Positions 23,609 through 36,230 of a stretch of 64,000 nucleotides of DNA are shown here, piece by piece (the stretch's first letter is position 1; every line of letters starts with the position of its first letter). Under the pieces are notes generated by a model. That model did not search any database and was not told the DNA's origin. It saw nothing but the letters and a program-made list of their open reading frames with translations. The translations under genes and the position numbers were made by a program. This DNA comes from Litomosoides sigmodontis. Taxonomy: Eukaryota; Nematoda; Chromadorea; Rhabditida; Onchocercidae. The stretch covers positions 9,839,823 through 9,903,822 of the forward strand of contig OY718803.1 of assembly GCA_963070105.1 (NCBI GenBank), written 5' to 3'.

Positions 23609-26600
23609 TTACTCATCAACAGAAGACCTGACACTGTCGGTGGATTCAATATTTTTTGCTAACGTATAGGAATCGGAACATGACATTCGAATCTCACTTT
23701 CGGTTGTCATAGAGGCAGAAGCAGGAACACAAGAGACTGCAGAAGGTTTCTCAGGCAATGACAAAAGAGCTACAGAAGGTAGTGCGACATCAACTACTGA
23801 ACGAATAGTTCCTGGTATTACACCCTTTTCTTTACGCTTTTCACCTCGTGCTCGTCGTTCCTTTTCTGCGCATTTCGCTGCACTGTCAACCTGAAATGAA
23901 ATATGGAAATTTCTACCAGTAAATCTAGTTCCAATTTAGTAACTACGCATAAAATGAAGCCTTTTCGGCTGCTCATACAAATTCCTTTATAGCTATATCG
24001 AACCAAAAGATGTTGTGCCCATAAAATAAAAATTGCAGAATTATGTCTGAGAGAAAGCGATGCATCAGAAAAATAAATGTATCGAACTAATGGATATCGA
24101 TTTAAAATATCCAAAAAGTTTCAATGACAATGGAATCTTACTTCTAAAGCTTTGGCGACAATATCTTGAATTTTCCGCTCCATTTCCTCATCTTCCTTTG
24201 GATCACTAGGCTGCTTGTTTGATCCAGAAAGAGGCTTTTTAGCGACACCATTTCGGATCTGCCGCTGTCGAGAGCGTTTCAATGGAGTGGAGCCAACAGA
24301 TAGAGAAGTCAAGGTAGACTGCGTGGAAGGCTGATGCCCGAAACCACCTTAAAAAAGGTGCCGTTACGAACCCTAATTTTCAAACGTTTTATTTCATAAA
24401 CCGAAAACACCGCTTCTCCAGATAAACCATCAAAAAAAAAAACTGGTCATTTACTTTTTGCTAGATTTCATAACACGCTTAATACTTCACTACCTGGAGC
24501 GGATGAAAATGTTAGAATAGCACTGTCTGACTGTGGTGATAGGACACCATCTTGTGTAGCTCCATGATTATTAACATCTGCTGCAGCGTTCCCGATAATG
24601 TCGCCCTAAAAACATCATTTTAGTGAAGCTGAATCTCCTACTGACTTAGGTCAGATTTCTGAAAAACTCACATCTCTAACTGATATATATGGCATTCAGT
24701 AGACCTAAAAATTATCTCTTATTTTATACTGAATTCATTAAACTTCCATAGATTTTAGGCTGTAAAACTTCAAGAGTATGTTTAAAATATCCATAAAATG
24801 CAAAATCTGACCTTATCTGCAAGTTGCACTACTCGACTCAATAAATTCTTGTTGTGCGCGGTCAGGGCTTGAAAATTTTCAGCAAGTACCAGGGAATTGG
24901 CAGCGCAAAGCGAGTTTAACAATTGAGTGTTGGTGTTTGGAAGCGTGGCAGTACTGTTTGAATTTTTTGTAGATTCTAATTCTTCTCGCCGACGTACTTT
25001 AATTTCTAGTTGTTGATTAGACATTTCCAATGCAGTTATTTCACTCTCCAGAGCTGCACATTCTGCCTTTAAAATTTTTTAGTTATACTTCATTAAACAT
25101 TTCGGATCAAAAAGTTTCAATTGCATGAAAGCACAGACACACACCTTAAAAACAAAGATTTCTTTAACATACATAAGACACTGAAAAGATTATCCTTCCT
25201 CCTGTTTCTCATTTTGCGTTCAGCAAACAATCTCATGCAAACTTATCAATACTAAATTTTTGTTAATTAAAAAAATTACTGTAATTTTTTTGTGATGGGC
25301 AACAATTTCTTTGGCATTTTCCAGTAACAAACTTGGTGTTGACGCTTCGATACCTAGCTCTTCAATTCGAGCATAAAAACAGTTCATACCAGATGATCGG
25401 AGATTTGTTATTTGCTTTGTTATAGCATCAATTCGAGATCGTAATAAGTTCCGGTACGACTAAAATAATTATGGAGACTGAAATGAATGCACAATAATAT
25501 AAGGTTTAATATTCTTAAATGAATAAATGAATAAACATATAAAGCAAACCTTTTGCAACTCTATTTGAGCTCTGACATCATCCACGAAATTCTCTGTCTG
25601 CATTCTTTCCAGTTGCGCTTCAAACATAATACGCATTGATTCTAAAATATGAAACTTGTAAAAAGATTTCAGTAATTAATACATGAATTTCTCAGTATAT
25701 ATGTTGTTTCTGCCGGTAGGTGGAAAGGCATTTGCGGATGGGAAATTATAAATTGAGACATAATTCAATTTATAAGAAGGCAATTATAATTCGAAATGTG
25801 GTGAAGTCAATAATCAAGGACGATGTAGTTTTGATCTAAATTATATCTCATATGCGGCATATTCGTTACAACTACTAGTAAATAGTAAACAATGACATCC
25901 ACGTTTTCAGGTTCCTGTTTTTTTTCATTTAAAACTGTTAGTAAAAAACTAAAAATGAAAAAGAATGCGCTGATCCACTCAATCATGAACTGTTAACTAC
26001 TTAAGAATTGAAAAGCTATTGCAATTAGTAAGTCAAAATAAGAACAGCTCATAAAATGAAAAAAAAATGGTTCAATTCGGCGCTACCCATTTCTGTTCGC
26101 TTAGAGCTACTATAAACAAACTCCTTGTGCCGAAATAATACTTACCAAGCATCTGATTCAGTGCCGGATATTTACTTTGCTGCAGTAATAATTCCGGCAT
26201 ATTTTCTATCGCTGTAATAGCAGCATCGTCACTCACTGTTCGGTCCATCTCTTCTGGATGCGAAATATCTGATACGTATACAAGGGACGGATCACGCACG
26301 GGTGATGCAGTATGTGTGGTTGCTGTACGAGTCATACGATGCATCAAATCGATTGTCTCTCGTGTTTCATCATCAGCGAAGGCCTGAAGTTTTTCAAAAA
26401 ATTAATGCACAAAAAAAAGTTAAGAATTCGTATTTCTCTATAGCATACAACAGCCCATACACGCAAATAAATTACACACATACATATATCTGCACAGTCA
26501 TACAGTCTTATATGCAATTTTATCATGAATGAAGAGAGATGTAGAACGAACAAACAAACAAACAAACACACACACATAGAGAGTACGGCACAAAGCACGC

Positions 26601-29600
26601 TGCTAACGATTCAGCCTCCAATACTCTTTGCTTTTCCAAAAAAAAGTTCATATAATCATATTGTTTAGACAAACATACCCAAAAATGACCACAAAATTTG
26701 CATTTCTCTCTTATTCATCTTTGTCTAACAATTACATATAGTGATCTACCTTTCTTGAAAAAAAAGGAAAGAAATAGTGAGATAATAAAGTTACAGCGAA
26801 AACTGACTAACTGATGGACTGAAAAGACGAGTGATAGAGTAAGTGGAGGACTGTTACACTGAAGTGATAGATAAAACAATTAGTGGGGACTCGGTAATCA
26901 ATTAATACTAACTGGAACTGCATAACTTGATTCATTAACTCAGTGAGCAACTAATAAGTCGGGGGAGAGGGGCGAGGGGATGTAATTCTGTACTTTAGAC
27001 CACCAGAGTACATTACAGATAAAGTGACGTCACTTTTTCGATGACCAGAACTTCCTAATTTAAAAAAAAAGGGCACGGTATGCTTGGGTCTTTTTAGACA
27101 CAAAACAAATGCCTTCAGTATCTCCACATTTATGGCACAAATCAAGATACATTAGCTTCACAACGTAAAATGGCACACACACATCCTAACTTTCAAACCC
27201 AAACTAATTTTTGCGGTTACTGCCCTTCTTTTTATTTTCATTCTCCTTGTCGATCTTTTGTCTTCGATCCGCCTTTCTTACTGACAGCGTACGTAACACT
27301 TTACTTTAAAAATTACAGAAAGAAATTACTGAGAAACACGGTTAATCAGTCTTCGCTAATGCTAAGGAATGCCCAATGAAAGCATTAAAGGCATATAAGA
27401 AATTCCCAGAAAGATATTTGAATACGCAACAGAGGTGAAAAATGAATCCAATGCAAAAAGTTTTACCAAGGTTGAACGAGAGATAAATTTCGGGAATTGG
27501 TAGTGGGAACGTCATTTTACATCAAAACGGATCCATTTTCGAAAAATTAAATTGTAAACACAAAACGATTTAATTCATTTTTCCTATCCAAATAGTTGTC
27601 CACATATAAAGTAATTTCAAAAAGATCTTCGGTTCACTTTATTATAAAGAAATTCTCGAACATTCTCAAGAAGTTCATAAAAAAGTCCAACCGTGCAAAC
27701 TTTTTTGCTGTGAAATTTGATATTTTAATAAGAAATTTTGGAAACATAAAAAAATTTTAAGAATGTACATTTTCTCAAATAACGCACCAAAATTGCAAAA
27801 ACAAAATAAGGATGATCAAGTTTGCAATAAGAGACTTCACGTTTATAAAGTCACAATTACCTGAACCTTCCACAAATATTGGACCTGAACGAAATCCTTC
27901 AACTGCATAGAAAGTAAGTACACTGAACTGATGATATCAAACGGAAAAGTATTTTGACAAAGAAATCCATCTATAGAAATCTCTATTTATCCTGCTATCG
28001 AAATTACGACCATACTTCAATGCAGTATTTTTGACTCTTATTCATACTGTCCCACAAGTTAACAGCTTCTCTAAAGAGTATGGAAATATGTTTAACCTTG
28101 CTAGTAGTAGGTATTTTACGAGGTCGTCCACGTTGTCCGGTTCTACGAATTTTTCTGGATGGAGCATAATCATAATCAGGTGTTGGCCATTTTGCACTAC
28201 GAACTGATAAAGCATTCTCTGTTGAAGTTGTTGCAGCCGTACGCTGTGCTTTCGTCTTCGTAGAACAATATTCTTGCCATTTGCGACGAGTAGTTGGACC
28301 GGTTCTAGAAATATATTAAAGGGTGTCGAGTAGACGCTATAATCGTATAATCGAGTAGAAGATACACTAAATCAGGGAATACCTTATAAGTGGAACAACA
28401 GTCAAACGAAGCTACCGTGCTGCAACATGCATTCTTACTATTAGTTGGTAACAAATCTAAATACCTTAACACTCATTAACCCATGATTTAATGAACCTAA
28501 GCACTATTGATAATGACTGGTTTCATCACAAGTATCCTTGATTAAGCTGACCGTTTAAAGCTGCTGTATACGCTACTGAACAAATTGATCATTAAACCAC
28601 TAACTCCAAAGCTCATGTTAGCACTTTCAGTCTGAATACGATAGTGGGACTTACGTATAATCATCATCGTCTGATAGATCCGAATTCGGACGCTTGTTAC
28701 TCCTACTGAGCGGTGTTGGAGTTCGCTCATGATATGTTGGTGTATGACTTCGACCAACTGGTGTAACACCGCAACGAGTACCTACCGTACCAGAAAGATT
28801 ATTCGGCAGAGATGCACTAGATTCTCTGCTCCAACACCGAAAACTATCGCGTGATGTTTTGCTTGATGTTGATGACCTCCTACTACCATCAGAACTATTG
28901 TGTTGCTTCAATGCCGGATTTCGCTGGGAGAGAAAATATTTCTCTAACTGAAATTTACTTCAATTACTATCTCACTTTATTTTACTCCTTCCAAAAATAC
29001 TGGCCGTTAAGCTACTGTAAAAATAAAACAAACCAGTGTCATGCTGTATGTTAAATTTCACAAGACCAATTTTGATATAAACAAAAGACAGCATAATCGG
29101 CTTCACAACAGTTTTATGGACTTTTTACTAGTAAATTTTACTAACTGTACTTTGTCTCACCGACTTACTTTAGCTCGGTTTATGACATGATGGTAGTACG
29201 CAACATAGTTACTTGTCCACGAGCAAGCGTTCTCACACTGTGCCATTTCAAAAACGTCCAAAATTGCTGATATATCTAAATAATTTCTTATATGCAGTTG
29301 TGTTTTGCTTGTAATCAGCAACAACAACTACTATTTAATGACGGATGAAGAATGACTTAAATATTATGTCAAAATTTACCATATTACATTCCAAAATTTG
29401 AAAATTCACTTTTGTCTGTAAAGCTTACAGGACGAAAAAATATAGCTGATCATGCGTTACCACTTTGTTAAACTTCTACAGAATTCATCCCACATTAACT
29501 CCGTATGAATGAATGAAACTGCCTTTCTGACAACGTACAATGAAAAAATATTTCGTCTCTTGCTAAGGAAGATAGATATAATTGGGTTGAAAAACAAAAT

Positions 29601-31975
29601 TATATACACTTTTAGCAAAAATTAGCGATTCATTAAAGGAGAAGTAAATTGGTACCATTCAAGTGTCTGTCTGTGATCGTTCGATTCGGAAGGCCATAAG
29701 GTTTAGTTGAAATGATCCGAGTTCCATCTTTAAGTTCGCTCAAAAGTTCTCTTAACAAGCAAAATATTAACATACGAACTGAGAAACCATATTTAATGCC
29801 TTCAATGAAATAAGCCTTTTTTAATTTCCTATCGAGTTTTTTCTCTACAAGACAGAAAAGTCAAAATTCCTAAAATTAACATCCGAATTATGCATTCAAC
29901 GTTCATTGAAAACTTACAATCACCAATGAGGGAGGGAGAGAGAGAGGAAAATGGTACAAATACAGAAACATTGCAACGAACCTCTTTATACGAGTTTCTA
30001 GTTCTGCTGTAAATGCGAAGTTATTGATCAGAATGATTGTTGCTTCCTTCGTGATTAAATCACGAAATTTCTCATCTAGAAAATCTCCTTTGTGTAATTC
30101 AAACGGTCTAAATTTCTTGCCGTACCACTTCATCCATCTGAAAGCAATAAGAACTTGAAATCAAATATTCATGATCAGAATATTTATTTGCACAGCAATG
30201 AAAACCAACTCTTCTAACATCCTTATTTCTTGAAGTATCCTGTATTTTCTCTATTGCATATGGATTAAATAAACGATCGCAAACTTTTTGAATTCGACGG
30301 ATAAATTTTGAGCATAACGATTCGGCAATGAGGCAATTTCTATGCCAACTGCTTTTCGCACCTTAGAACCGCCTGCCATGTGGATGACTAACTGACCAAC
30401 CCCACTTCCAAGATCAACAAAAACGTCCCGATCCTGCAACAACGCAGTAAACAAAAACAAGCACAAAATAATCATCACACAAGAGTAATTCAACCGCCTT
30501 ATTCTGTGCTACAGCAAATTTTCCTGAAGGAAGAAACCCGGGAAATTCGAAGAAAATGAATAAAATGGTCCGGATGCTACTACGCGGTGAAAAGTTTTTT
30601 AAGAACACTGATACATGCTTTAAATCTCAAAACAGAAGAAAAGTAAAAAAATATGTATGAAATCAATGTTACTAATATTTCCCGAACCTTTGGCACAATT
30701 TCCTGAATGATCATTTGCATTCGATCGAACGATGTTTCCCCATAGGTTTGTGATGAGAATGCCTTATAGTGATTGTTTAAAAGATGCACATTGTCCACAG
30801 CACGATTGTATGCTCTGGTGCAGATCTGCCTTAATAACACTGGATTTGCTCGTTCTGCTGACCAAACCTCACCACCTGGCTTTGTTGCACCTTTCCACTG
30901 TAAAATACAAAAGGTGATAAGTGGGTACTCCCACAAAATAAATGATTTTCCAAAAATCATACTTATTAACACAGTCACTTTAAAAAAAGGAGCGAATTAA
31001 AAAAAAAAAAGATTAAAGTGAACCTAACACCAAATGCAATTTCACAACCGCGTAAAAACCTATTTTGGAAAAATGGAATTATGAAATGACATTCTTATAA
31101 CATGATAGAAACAACAACACATGCATTGAGCATCATGGAACTAAAGAATGAATTACTGTTTATAGAAAAAACCATCTTTTTCATGAAAATAAAAACTTTA
31201 GAAAGAATAATTCAAATTTAAATGTCTAACCAGCTGGGTAAATGTGGGGCAAGTTTTGTTGAAAGCATCTAGCAATGCCGACATTTGTTGAAAGCTGAAA
31301 TGCTAAGTTATAGCTCGATGTTTTTATTTTTTAAGAAACATTGCGAAATTTTTTGAAATACTTGACATTCAGTATCAAGCAATTTTTGTTTAATTTAAAA
31401 AGTGAATAGATTAAATCACACACAAAATAACTTACTTCCTCTTATCAATTGTATCAAGATTCATCCCACAATGCTGTCTTAAGATGAAATTAAGCTCAGG
31501 GAATGATGAAAGTGTATTCCTGAAATATTCCAAGCATGAGAAAATCAAATTATTCAATATGCATATTTTTCTGAACCATTACGGTGAACACAATGAGCAC
31601 TGCACAGTTCCAAAATTTCCGTTGACTAGGGAATTCTTAGTTCGAAATCTTTCATAGAAGAATCACCGGATAATTCAATGAGCTAAAAATCTTATATAAC
31701 ATTTTGATTTGAATTGAAAAAAGTTACCTTACAACATCTAGAATTTCTTGCCCTTCACTATAGCCAGAAACTTCTCGTAATGGCCACATGAAAGTGAGTG
31801 GTTCACCACCAAGTGGGCTTGCCAATTTCAACTGTACCCGTTGTTCTTCGAGGCATGCTGGACTTGCCGAAAGCTTCGAACGGCTCGATGACCGTGATGA
31901 GGTAGATTCTTCAGAGTATTTGGACGTGGACGGATCCGGGTCATGGCCTGTTGAATCTTTTTCCTCCTCGCTCAT
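23609..31975 (-). CDS. dot-1: DOT1L-type histone H3 lysine-79 methyltransferase
   Basis: Transfers methyl groups from S-adenosylmethionine to H3K79 on nucleosomes. Seventeen minus-strand exons: 31975-31728, 31519-31436, 31294-31231, 30897-30688, 30433-30285, 30137-29982, 29750-29656, 29275-29169, 28923-28655, 28304-28097, 26383-26146, 25641-25550, 25459-25280, 25066-24812, 24605-24494, 24347-24142, 23890-23609. All phases agree; about 984 residues. The catalytic domain (about residues 60-370) shows YGETSFDRMQ, SAM motif I VFVDLGSGVGQ (about 206-215), EFKKWMKWYGKK, INNFAF and STKPYG, all DOT1L hallmarks. After a Ser-rich linker comes an AT-hook-like QRGRPRK (about 520), then long coiled coils (about 610-785; QLERMQTENFVDDVRAQIEL) as in the part of DOT1L that binds AF10/ZFP-1, then a charged tail. 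Exons 10 and 11 are separated by 1.7 kb. Start is the ATG of MSEEEKDS; no better upstream exon seen. Confidence 0.94.
26548..26577 (+). repeat. Short (AAAC)n-(AC)n microsatellite in a DOT1 intron
   Basis: Four to five AAAC units followed by several AC units, in the 1.7-kb intron between DOT1 exons 10 and 11. Confidence 0.8.
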
Positions 31976-33395
31976 TATTTCCGGATTTCTTGTATACTTC
32001 CTAGCTTCACTTCAAATGATAACAAAAGATAGAAATGTTGACCGCGAAATGATAGATCCACAAGCAACACGCAACTCACTTGTTTAGCTAATAAAGTACA
32101 CATCGTCCACGTAAACTTTCATTTTAAGCAATCTGAAATACAAGCGCCAACTTTCGAAATTTTGTAACAAAATTTGAATATTGAAAGGTCACAAAAGCGC
32201 AAATTTAAGCAAAATCATCCGACATCAGATTCTCATACGTTATCATACATCAAGCCATCGACAACGAGTTACAGCTGAAAAACGCGCAACTAGAAAAATA
32301 TGAAATATTTTGGTCATGAACACCGGTTTAATCTCGAGATACGATTCGAAAACAGAAAACACCAATTAAGTTTCCAGCTTACAGGATTCTCGGCGGTATA
32401 CTCCGAATACATCAAGTAAAAACGCAAAACGTGAAGGGAAAATGAACTTGCGTGCATTAGATAGTTTAATTAACCAGGAAACGAACTCATAGTTGTTTAT
32501 GATAAAAAGTATCACGAACAGAAATACCTGCTAACTTCGATCCAAACACTTTTAATGTATGCCTAAAGACCATGAAAACACACTAGGTACTGTGCCAAAA
32601 ATTCTTCCGACTAATCACTTAGTAACAGTTGAAGTTTGCAATCCTTCCTAAAGTATGAATCCTTCTCGAATCCCACTTATGTGATCTCTCTCTTCACAAC
32701 AGGACACCAATTATGCAGTTGTAGGGAAATAGTGCTTCAGAAGTTCGTCAACATCGACAGAACAATCAACATCAAAAAGGAATTTTCCTTAAAGAAAAAC
32801 ACATCTCGTCAGTCGAACCAATTTTTTTTATTGGTGATTAAATAGGGAGTCGTGCAATGGTAGTGATTAAACATATCAGAGTAATGATAAGTGAGAAAGA
32901 CAAACATTCACTTAACACTCTGTTTAAATGCTCATATTAGATGAAGCAATGAAATAATCACAGTCTTTGTTAAAATGACAATTTTCTTCGCCAACAATGA
33001 TATGACACATTCCTTATTTCGTACCAAATGAACAGAAGACAAATTCTCGAGATAACTCCTAAGCTTTCGTAAATTTCTTCTAGAATATCCACAACTTCAC
33101 CATCCGATTTTTCGAAAAACATTTCAAGATGAAATCCGAAAGAAAAATGAGAAACACAGGAAAGAGTTAAAAATAGTCGCATACATTTTGTGAGATAACT
33201 CGGTGAAAATTTGCTGAAAGTTGAAATTACTCTCATAAAATAGTGAAAATAACTCATTAAATATTAAGCAAACTCTACGGCGCCAATCGATTGACCAGAA
33301 CAAAAACGTCATAGAAGCGGCTCGACCCTTTCGGTAATTCCTCCATTACTCTTCTGCAAATAACGGCCCGCAAAAATTGCCTTACGGTGTCTCGT

Positions 33396-33485
33396 TGTTA
33401 TTTCCTGTGGTCAGCTAGGCGAAATTATGATTTCCTGTGGTCAGCTAGGCAGAATTATCATTTCCCGCTGCACCGCTAGGTGGGC
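33396..33485 (+). repeat. About 30-bp tandem repeat, three copies, third diverged
   Basis: Units built on TTATNATTTCCTGTGGTCAGCTAGGCNGAA: copies 1 and 2 share TTTCCTGTGGTCAGCTAGGC exactly, and copy 3 (ATTTCCCGCTGCACCGCTAG) has changed. GC content is higher than the flanks. It sits in the DOT1/ABC transporter promoter region. Confidence 0.85.
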
Positions 33486-34097
33486 AGAAAAACAGGGAGT
33501 TTTAACCAAAATGAATTGGAAACATGAAGAGTTCTACGTCATGTAACCTACGTGAGAAAAAGACATCAAAGGGAAAGACATCGAAAAATGCTTCATTGCT
33601 TGAAATCTTTTAAGATTCTAACGCAATTAGAAGGCGAGGAATGCAGAGGAATGAAAATAAGCATACGCCGAGAGCAATAACATCATCAACGCAAGGTGAA
33701 AGGTTACTTAACAGGCACATACGTACAAGTTATTCCTACTCACGCGTACCACGTACGTACAAGTACTTCCCACTCATACGTACCATTAAAACGCTTGGTT
33801 GCACGGAAACGGCGAAAAAATTCAACTGCAATTAAGGCTCAAATTTTTACTCTAACCGATCGACTTCCTTCTCCAGCGGAAAGCTAAGTGTGAGGTGAGA
33901 ATCGACGTGTATGTCTGTCTCTAGCTGCGTGTATGTGACAGACAAGCAGGAAGATAGAGACACATGCATTATGTGTATATTCATATGTATATATATACGC
34001 GTGCAAAGACAACACGAGAAAGCCCAGCAATCAATGAATTTTAGTTTCGTCTTGCTGTGTTGTTCGCATTGCTCTCTTGGTGTTCACAAGATGATGC

Positions 34098-34155
34098 ATA
34101 CACACACACACACACACACACATACATACACATACACACACATACACACAGATAC

Positions 34156-34186
<31 letters not shown>

Positions 34187-34200
34187 CATACACATACACG
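34098..34200 (+). repeat. Interrupted (CA)n microsatellite
   Basis: About 100 bases of CA units broken by single TA and GA steps. It creates long open frames of His/Thr on one strand and Val/Cys on the other, which are not genes. Confidence 0.95.
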
Positions 34201-36230
34201 TATAAGATGTGTGAGTGACGCACGTTTAGAAATAAGGCAGGCACCACCATCAAACATTCAATGATATCTGAAAATTTTTCGGGTAAAATATTTTATCGGT
34301 AAAATTCAAGTGTGAATTTTGTTTTTTTTCGTTTTTAAAGTTTTCATGTTTTTTTTTTTTCAAATTTTTTATGAAATGGTTGTCGTAATTTCATTTATCG
34401 AAATGTGACCGTAAAAGAAAATTAACGAACAGTAATGTGTTTGTAATTGTTGAGTAAATAAAGTCAACTTGGTAGTAGCAGGATAGATAAGATGAAATTG
34501 TCAGATTGATAAGATAAAACATTCGTAGTTTTGCTGCTCGAATAATCTAAATTGCTTGATTGATTGATTTGTTTTTTTTGTTTTACATTTTTTTTTTAAA
34601 AAAAAAAGACTTTAGATCATTTAGACTTTCATCAATTGAAGGCCTGAAAATATTTTCAACACGGCAAGAATTGTTTGACGAAGTGAATTCTGCGAGAAAG
34701 GTTAATAAGCTGCTTGTTCTCTTTTTTTTTTTAAAAAAAAAACTTATATGAGACCTTCGAAATATTTAAAATAAGCAAATGAGATGAAATCCTGTTACAG
34801 AGTAGTACGAAATGGAATCTTTGGAATCTTACATGAAAATTATTTATTATCGTGTGAGCACCAGTAGTGTCGGGTAAATTTTTTTTTCCTGTTAATATTG
34901 TTTACAGCTTAAGTGGATCATCACGTGATATGCTCTAAATTTTTAAAATTTTGATCGTTTTACTTGACTTTCGAGGAATAATTTTTCTTTGTGAAACTTA
35001 TTGATTATTTTCACGTGATTTTCATTTGATTGATGTATGCCTGCTCGAAACGAGTTCATTCCTTTGAAAAAAAAATGGTCATTTAAATAGCTACTCACAT
35101 AATTGCTGTGATGATTAAGTAGACGTCAGTAACTAATTAGAAAAATCTGCACGTGTAAATGCCATATCACGTATTACGCACGCAAGTGCTGAAGTCATGG
35201 ATTACATAAATAAACATTATTAAATTATGTGTAATGAAATTTGGTAGAAGCGATATAAGTGCTAAGTTAAAAATTACATCACTTATTACGTATGCATATG
35301 AATCATGCGTACTTCACTGGCTGTTTGCATAGTATCCGTCAAAAAATTAAATTGAGATTTTTCGACCAAATGGAACAGATGAGGAATTTCAATGAATTAT
35401 AAGTGTACCTGCTGTAGCGTCGTCATCATTACTTGTAGTAAATGTCAGTGTTTATTATTTTTAGCTATTTGGGAAGAGTAAGCAGCTGCTTAGCGGAATA
35501 AACAATCCACTGAGAGGGATAAATGACTGTAGACAGTACTTGTTTACTTCGTTATCAATTAGTTGAATCGTGATTGATGGGATGATGTGGATTAGCAAAT
35601 CATCCTTGCAAAAAGCACGAAGTACAGGTATTGCTTAGTATGGAAGCAGAAAAGTTGCTACGACCACTGATTGTTGTTGGCTAGGCTACATACTATGTGT
35701 TCTCGTCGAAATTCCATCAAATAATTCTTTTATAAAATTCATAGCGTTTTAGTTATTAATATTGTTGTTATCATAATTAGCTATCGTTAGTGCTTGATGT
35801 GACATTTTGCAATCAATGAAGTAGTGAAATTTAGGAGACAATATAAGGAGTAAATTGTGAATATGCAAATAACATATGAATGATAATTACACTTTTCAAT
35901 AAAGGAAAGTATGCAGGTGGACAAATGAGTATTAGCTGGTGCATTGGTTTCATTGCGCTTAAAATATTCTTATTACAAATATCATTTTTACATTGCTTTT
36001 TATCATTTCAGATTTGGATAAAAATTTGATGCATCCATAAAACGTTGCAGCTGTTGAGAAATCCATACCGTATGTTTTCTTCTCCTCTTATTCACTAATA
36101 TCTGCCCTTTAGAGGAGTTAATTAATGGAGTTAATTGAGATATGTGATGTCATGAAATTAACATATTGAGAAATAGTAATGGATTAATCATAATTATCGG
36201 ATCACTTAATCCTTATCAAGAGTGATAAGA

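Larger units (their letters stand above)
31976..36230. other. Divergent intergenic region DOT1 / ABC transporter
   Basis: About 4.25 kb between genes transcribed away from each other, so both promoters should lie here. It contains a 30-bp tandem repeat (about 33396-33485), a CA microsatellite (34098-34200) and many A/T homopolymers. No gene with supported splice structure was found. A weak minus-strand open frame of 70 codons with a signal-peptide-like start lies at 32970-33182 (see findings). Confidence 0.55.

Noticed and set aside
33911..34264. 117-codon open frame rich in His/Thr (and the opposite-strand Val/Cys frame)
   Set aside because: Produced by the CA microsatellite; no coding logic or splice sites.
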